Assembly (NCBI GenBank): GCA_025923975.1
Contig: JAICEV010000095.1
Location: 1-10,338, forward strand
Length of the DNA stretch: 10,338 nucleotides
Reading direction: 5' to 3'
Origin: Propionibacteriaceae bacterium
Lineage (GTDB): Bacteria; Actinomycetota; Actinomycetes; Propionibacteriales; Propionibacteriaceae
Shown here piece by piece: positions 6,818 to 10,338 of the stretch. The translations under genes were made by a program, and so were the position numbers. The notes below the pieces were generated by a model. The model saw only the letters and a list, made by a program, of their open reading frames with translations. It was not told where the DNA came from and did no database searches. Numbering within the stretch: the stretch's first letter is position 1; each line of letters starts with the position of its first letter.

Positions 6818-7462
6818 GTGCGCGTGGTGGTGGCCGATGACTCTGTGCTGCTCCGCGAGGGTCTCGTACGGCTGCTGACCGAGGTCGACTGCGAGGTGGT
6901 GGCGGCAGTCGAGGATGCACCCAGCTTCCTGCGGGCTGCCGCTGAACAGCGGCCGGACGTGGCGATCGTGGACGTACGGATGCCGCCGAACATGACCGAC
7001 GACGGGCTACGAGCGGCAGTTGAGGCCCGGACTTCCCGGCCCGAGCTGGGGATCTTGATGTTGTCGGCCTATGTCGAGCTCTCCTACGCTGACGTCCTGC
7101 TGTCCGACGGCCGAGGCGGGGTGGGATATCTGCTCAAGGACCGGATCACCTCCCTGGAGACGCTGGTCGATGCCCTCAGAACGATCACCGCCGGGGGCAC
7201 CGTTCTCGATCCTGAGGTCGTCGCCCAACTCCTGGTGGCGCGACGGGCTGACCCGCTCAGCGCACTCAGTGCACGGGAGAAGGAAGTGCTGGCCCTGATG
7301 GCCGAAGGCCGCAGCAATGCTGCGATTGCGGAACGCCTGGTGATCACCGGCGGAGCAGTCGAGAAGCACATTTCCAACATCTTTGCCAAGATCAACTTGC
7401 CGGACGTTGGCTCGGACAACCGCCGGGTGCTGGCCGTACTCGCCTGGCTCCGCGCTCGCTAA
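6818..7462 (+). CDS. NarL/LuxR-family response regulator
   Basis: This 214-residue regulator is paired with the kinase just upstream. The receiver domain (1 to about 120) has D7/D8, phospho-acceptor D52 in IVDVRMPP, S83 in the Ser/Thr position (LMLSAY) and K107 (GYLLKDRI). The loop after D52, MPPNMTDDGL, is longer than in OmpR-type receivers, as is common in actinobacterial NarL proteins. The C-terminal GerE-type helix-turn-helix (about 148-195) reads LSAREKEVLALMAEGRSNAAIAERL, then GGAVEKHISNIFAKINL. The GTG at 6818 is chosen because it gives the usual family opening MRVVVADDSVLLREGL. A GTG at 6800 would add six residues, and neither has a strong ribosome binding site. The gene ends three bases before a large hairpin that may terminate the operon. 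Its targets are unknown; autoregulation would be typical. Confidence 0.93.
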   Translation: MRVVVADDSVLLREGLVRLLTEVDCEVVAAVEDAPSFLRAAAEQRPDVAIVDVRMPPNMTDDGLRAAVEARTSRPELGILMLSAYVELSYADVLLSDGRGGVGYLLKDRITSLETLVDALRTITAGGTVLDPEVVAQLLVARRADPLSALSAREKEVLALMAEGRSNAAIAERLVITGGAVEKHISNIFAKINLPDVGSDNRRVLAVLAWLRAR

Positions 7463-7465
7463 CTC

Positions 7466-7525
7466 ACGCCGACTTGTCAGCGTGAGTGGTCGCTATGGCG
7501 ACCACCGACGCTGACAAGTCGGCGT
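7466..7525. repeat. 60-nt long inverted repeat with alternative hairpin folds; possible terminator
   Basis: The outer arms ACGCCGACTTGTCAGCGT (7466-7483) and ACGCTGACAAGTCGGCGT (7508-7525) are perfect 18-base reverse complements. Inside them, after a 2x2 mismatch, GTGGTCGC (7486-7493) pairs with GCGACCAC (7498-7505) around a 4-base loop. The whole can form a 26-pair hairpin starting three bases after the stop of the response regulator. Each outer arm is also partly self-complementary: CTCACGC (7463-7469) pairs with GCGTGAG (7480-7486), and ACGC with GCGT in the right arm. A three-hairpin fold therefore competes with the long one. No T-run follows. It may act as an unconventional terminator, insulate the polymerase gene, or be a copy of a dispersed palindromic repeat. 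Confidence 0.85.
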
Positions 7526-7543
7526 AGGTGATGAGGCGTTACT

Positions 7544-8506
7544 GTGGCGGGCATGGCCACGGAGCGGATCGAGCTGGAAGTCGGAGACCGGGTCGTCAAG
7601 ATCAGCAATCCCGACCGGGTCTACTTCTCGGCGCGCGGAGAGACCAAACTTGATCTTGCTTTGTACTACCTTGCGGTCAGCGACGGTATCGTCAATGCGC
7701 TGTACCACAGGCCGTGCATGCTGCACCGCTTTCCTGATGGAGTCGACGGAGAGAAAGTGCATCAGAAGCGTCTGCCGCATGGAGCACCGCCGTGGATCGA
7801 GACCGTACGCGTGCACTTTCCACGCTTCAACCGGGACGCCGACGAGCTCTGCGTTACCCATCCGGCGGACGTGATCTGGGCGGTGCAAATGTCCACCGTG
7901 GAGTTTCATCCATGGAACTCCCGTCGCGATGATGTTGAGTCGCCGGACGAGTGGCGTATCGACCTTGATCCGATGCCGGTGGCAACCTATGCCGACGTGC
8001 AGCGTGTTTCAGTAATCGTGCAGGAGCTGCTGGATGAGCTCGGTGCAGTGGGATATCCCAAGACTTCTGGTGGCAAGGGACTGCATATCTACGTGCGAAT
8101 CTTTCCCGATCATGGACACCCCGACGTACGCCGTGCGGCCTGGGCCTTTGCTCGCGAGGTTGAGCGGCGCGCTGGCGACCTGGTGGACCTGACCTGGTGG
8201 CGCAAAGATCGCGATCCAGGCTCGGTCTTCGTTGACTACAACCAGAACGCGCGTGACCACACGATCGCCAGCGCCTACTCGGTACGCGGCACCCCGGAAG
8301 GTGTCGTCTCGGCGCCGCTGCACTGGACCGAGATCGCTGACGCTGATCCCAAGGACTTCACCATCGCCACCATGCCCGCCCGCTTCGCCGAGCTCGGAGA
8401 TCTTCATGTCGATATCGACGACCACCCCTATCGGCTTGATCAGCTGCTGGAGTGGGCGGACCGGGACGAGCGCGACAACAAGATCGCGCCGCCCGACTCC
8501 GACTAG
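7544..8506 (+). CDS. Stand-alone LigD-type primase-polymerase (archaeo-eukaryotic primase superfamily)
   Basis: This 320-residue protein matches the polymerase domain of bacterial LigD, the end-joining enzyme that adds nucleotides, often ribonucleotides, at DNA breaks. The metal-binding aspartates are D140 and D142 in RIDLDPMP and D231 in VFVDYNQNARDHTIAS. SGGKGLHIYV (175-184) supplies the conserved Ser/His nucleotide-contact motif. Other family blocks are NPDRVYF near the N-terminus, RFPDGVDG, HPADVIWAVQMSTVEFHPW and AYSVRGTPEGVVSAPL. Its length equals the polymerase domain alone; there is no ligase or phosphoesterase module. It therefore resembles the separate LigD-like polymerases of mycobacteria (PolD1 type). 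The GTG at 7544 is chosen because GAGG (7533-7536) lies seven bases before it; an ATG at 7553 is the alternative. It follows the long hairpin and converges on the transporter operon with 13 bases between stops. No Ku or ligase gene is in view. Confidence 0.93.
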   Translation: MAGMATERIELEVGDRVVKISNPDRVYFSARGETKLDLALYYLAVSDGIVNALYHRPCMLHRFPDGVDGEKVHQKRLPHGAPPWIETVRVHFPRFNRDADELCVTHPADVIWAVQMSTVEFHPWNSRRDDVESPDEWRIDLDPMPVATYADVQRVSVIVQELLDELGAVGYPKTSGGKGLHIYVRIFPDHGHPDVRRAAWAFAREVERRAGDLVDLTWWRKDRDPGSVFVDYNQNARDHTIASAYSVRGTPEGVVSAPLHWTEIADADPKDFTIATMPARFAELGDLHVDIDDHPYRLDQLLEWADRDERDNKIAPPDSD

Positions 8507-8519
8507 CTTGCTTAAGCGC

Positions 8520-9455
8520 TTACGCGAGGCTCTTGCTCTTGAGCCACTCCGCAGCGACTTGTTCAGGATCCTGGTGTTCGCTGTCGACCTTCTTGTCGAG
8601 CTGCATCAGCTCCACGGTAGTCAGTGCAGCCTGGACGGCATCGAGGGCCGCTACCGCTGTCGCATTGTTCGCCACATCGGAGCGAACCAGCGGTACGACG
8701 TTCTGCGGAAGGATCATGGACTGCGGATCCTCGAGCTGGACATAACCCTTATCGGCGATAACCGCGTCTGTTGTGAAGAACGTCGCTACCTGAATCTTGT
8801 TGTTGTCCAGATCGCTGATCTTCGGCGGGTACTTGGGGTACGGGACAAAGGCCTTGAACTTCGCGCCGTAGATTTCTTCCAGTCCGGGCGGTCCATACCT
8901 TCGCTTCTCAAGCTCCGGCGGACCGCCCAGCGTTGATGTGCTCGCGATCTTCTTCAGATCCTCCAGGGAGGTAATCCCGTGCTGCGCCGAGAAGTCCTTG
9001 GTCACGACGTAGACGTCCTGATTGACGGCAGCAGAAGGCTTCAGAATCTTCAGGTCGCTCGGCAGTGCCGATGGCAGCGCCTCCTCCACCTCATCCGCAG
9101 TCGTCGCCGTGGCGTTCGGGTCGAAGTTGACCAGCAGGTTGCCGGTGTACTCGGGTACCGCCGAGATCGACTGATCTTGCAAAGCCTTGATGTAGATCTC
9201 ACGTGATCCGATGCCAAGCTTCGTCGATGACTCGACACCCTTTGCTTTCAATGCTTGAGAGTAGATCTCGGCCAGGATCTTGGACTCAGTGAAGTCAGCT
9301 GAACCGACCACGATTGGGGCAGTTGCCACCGAGGAGGGTTCAGACGGCTGGGATGGGCTCGCCTCGCCCAGCGGATCGCTCGTCCCGCCGCATGCAGCGA
9401 GGGCAAAGGCGGCAAAAGTCACACCGACAGCGATGAGTGATCGCTTGATCTTCAT
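8520..9455 (-). CDS. Osmoprotectant (glycine betaine-type) ABC transporter substrate-binding lipoprotein
   Basis: This 311-residue lipoprotein captures a quaternary amine such as glycine betaine, choline or carnitine outside the membrane and delivers it to the permeases. The signal peptide MKIKRSLIAVGVTFAAFALAAC ends in the lipobox LAAC, with C22 as the lipidated residue. A Ser/Pro-rich tether (about 30-42) follows. Family signatures of OpuAC/ProX/YehZ proteins are visible: VVGSADFTESKILAEIYSQALKAKG, then SREIYIKALQDQSISAVPEYTGNLL, and TTDAVIADKGYVQLEDPQ near the second lobe. The exact ligand cannot be read from these. The start at 9453-9455 has a good ribosome binding site, GGAGAGAG (9462-9469), six bases away. 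It is the last gene of a minus-strand operon, 30 bases after the permease. Its TAA lies 13 bases from the convergent polymerase gene, with no terminator seen. Confidence 0.93.
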   Translation of the reverse strand: MKIKRSLIAVGVTFAAFALAACGGTSDPLGEASPSQPSEPSSVATAPIVVGSADFTESKILAEIYSQALKAKGVESSTKLGIGSREIYIKALQDQSISAVPEYTGNLLVNFDPNATATTADEVEEALPSALPSDLKILKPSAAVNQDVYVVTKDFSAQHGITSLEDLKKIASTSTLGGPPELEKRRYGPPGLEEIYGAKFKAFVPYPKYPPKISDLDNNKIQVATFFTTDAVIADKGYVQLEDPQSMILPQNVVPLVRSDVANNATAVAALDAVQAALTTVELMQLDKKVDSEHQDPEQVAAEWLKSKSLA

Positions 9456-9485
9456 GTTGAACTCTCTCCATATCTCAAGGCTGAA

Positions 9486-10184
9486 CTATCCAACGAGGTT
9501 GAGTTGGGGTTCGATCGCCTTGTCGATCGTCTTGCCTCCCGGGCTGGCCCTGCGGCCAGCCAGCCATCCGAGGCCACCCAACAACACATCAAGGACGATA
9601 GCCAGCGCGGCGACTAAGACAGCGCCTGCGAACATTTCGGAATAGTTACGTGTGGCGTTGCCCGTAATGAGCAGCCGACCGAGACCACTGCCGCCGCTGT
9701 AAGCAGCGACCGTGGCCGTCGCGACGACTTGCAGGCTGGCACTACGCAGACCCGAGATCACCAGCGGCAGGGCCAGCGGCCACTCCACTTTGGCCACAAT
9801 CTGCCATTCCGACATCCCCAGCGCCCGGGCGGCGTGCACCGCCTCATGATCCGCGCCGTGGATACCGGCCGCTGTTGCGGTCAAGATCGGTGGCAGCGCG
9901 AGCAGGGCCAAGACACCGATGATCGGTCCAATTCCTGTGCCCAGCAGAAGCACGACCAGAACCAGCAGACCCAGGGTAGGAATGGCCCGGGCAGCGTTGC
10001 TCAGGCCGATCACCAGGAAGGAACCGCGATTCGTATGGCCGATGAAAATGCCCACCGGTATGGCGATAGCCGCGGCAATCCCGACCGCTGCCACGGTATA
10101 GCCCAAGTGCTGAAGCAGCAGGTGCCAGATGCCGCCCTGGCCCGTCCAGTTAGCGGGATCGGACAGATACTCAAAGAGGTTCAT
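9486..10184 (-). CDS. Osmoprotectant ABC transporter permease (OpuBB/ProW/YehY type)
   Basis: This 232-residue inner-membrane permease has hydrophobic segments at about 20-48, 55-80, 85-107, 137-160 and 184-208. The EAA-type loop that contacts the ATPase reads EAVHAARALGMSEWQIVAKVEWPLALPLVISGL (about 114-146). NAARAIPTLGLLVL (63-76) and the YSGGSGLGRLLITG block (162-175) are also characteristic of glycine betaine/choline permeases. The length is normal for this family. Its ATG at 10182-10184 overlaps the TGA of a second permease gene by ATGA, so the two are translationally coupled and probably form a heterodimeric channel. The substrate-binding lipoprotein follows 30 bases downstream. The ATP-binding subunit is not in the window and probably lies beyond base 10338. 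Confidence 0.94.
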   Translation of the reverse strand: MNLFEYLSDPANWTGQGGIWHLLLQHLGYTVAAVGIAAAIAIPVGIFIGHTNRGSFLVIGLSNAARAIPTLGLLVLVVLLLGTGIGPIIGVLALLALPPILTATAAGIHGADHEAVHAARALGMSEWQIVAKVEWPLALPLVISGLRSASLQVVATATVAAYSGGSGLGRLLITGNATRNYSEMFAGAVLVAALAIVLDVLLGGLGWLAGRRASPGGKTIDKAIEPQLNLVG

Positions 10185-10338
10185 GCCGGCCGCTTCCTGA
10201 ACCAGGGCAACGTTCCACGCTGAATGAGCAAGATCAGAGAGTCAAAGATCAACGACAAGATCAGCATCAGAACCAAGGCGACGATGATCGGCGTGTAGAA
10301 GTAGCTGCTGAAGCCGAGATCGAAGAGCTTCCCAAGCG
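10181..10338 (-). CDS. Second osmoprotectant ABC transporter permease, C-terminal fragment
   Basis: The frame is open from the window edge to a TGA at 10181-10183 and encodes the last 52 residues of a protein whose start is outside the window. It reads LGKLFDLGFSSYFYTP, then one transmembrane helix (about IIVALVLMLILSLIFDSLILLI), and a basic tail ending WFRKRPA. This is how the partner permease in osmoprotectant transporters usually ends, and the ATGA overlap with the downstream permease supports that reading. Only the tail is visible, so the EAA loop cannot be checked. Confidence 0.82.
   Translation of the reverse strand, partial: LGKLFDLGFSSYFYTPIIVALVLMLILSLIFDSLILLIQRGTLPWFRKRPA

Noticed and set aside
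8507..8519. GCTTAAGC palindrome (8510-8517) between the convergent polymerase and lipoprotein genes as a terminator
   Set aside because: Four-base arms with no loop cannot form a stable RNA hairpin, and there is no T-run on either strand.
8232..8936. 234-codon plus-strand frame spanning the end of the polymerase gene and part of the transporter lipoprotein gene
   Set aside because: It crosses two well-supported genes in other frames, and its product is low-complexity Thr/Arg/Ser-rich at the start.

Overview
This window is chromosomal DNA from a high-GC Gram-positive bacterium, almost certainly an actinobacterium. The evidence is GC-rich codon use, frequent GTG starts, ATGA-coupled genes, and protein families typical of Actinomycetota: a TcrX/PhoP-like regulator, a NarL-type pair with a membrane sensor domain, a stand-alone LigD-type polymerase, and a DoxX-like tail. 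The genus cannot be fixed from this sequence. Nothing points to a phage, plasmid, transposon or CRISPR array. The window reads as ordinary core or regulatory chromosome, dense in signal-transduction genes.

Layout, left to right. 3-224: C-terminus of a DoxX-like membrane protein. 313-2660: an OmpR-type response regulator and its sensor histidine kinase, joined by an ATGA overlap. The gap before the regulator holds a 7-4-7 direct repeat matching the mycobacterial PhoP box. 2657-4324 (minus): a large helix-rich LuxR-type regulator, convergent with the kinase and sharing a CTAG stop overlap. 4480-5274 (plus): a class I SAM methyltransferase, divergent from the LuxR gene. The 155-base gap between them carries two overlapping inverted repeats. 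5282-5335: a short direct and inverted repeat. 5419-7462: a second two-component system, a HisKA_3-type membrane kinase and a NarL-type regulator. 7466-7525: a near-perfect 60-nt inverted repeat. 7544-8506: a stand-alone LigD-like primase-polymerase. 8520-10338 (minus): the distal part of an osmoprotectant ABC transporter operon, with two permeases and a substrate-binding lipoprotein.

How the genes work together. The first two-component system probably autoregulates through the box at 252-269. The LuxR protein may control the divergent methyltransferase. The second system is a self-contained membrane-sensing unit of the LiaSR/NarL/DesK class with an unknown signal. The ABC genes form an import system for glycine betaine or a similar quaternary amine; its ATPase is not in view and probably lies beyond base 10338. 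The polymerase is probably a DNA repair enzyme, but no Ku or ligase gene lies beside it here.

I see no clearly novel multi-gene system. The best leads are non-coding: the PhoP-type box, the 60-nt hairpin with alternative folds, the operator-like palindromes at 4401-4418, and the dispersed-looking repeat at 5282-5335. No stretch longer than 300 bases lacks a gene.
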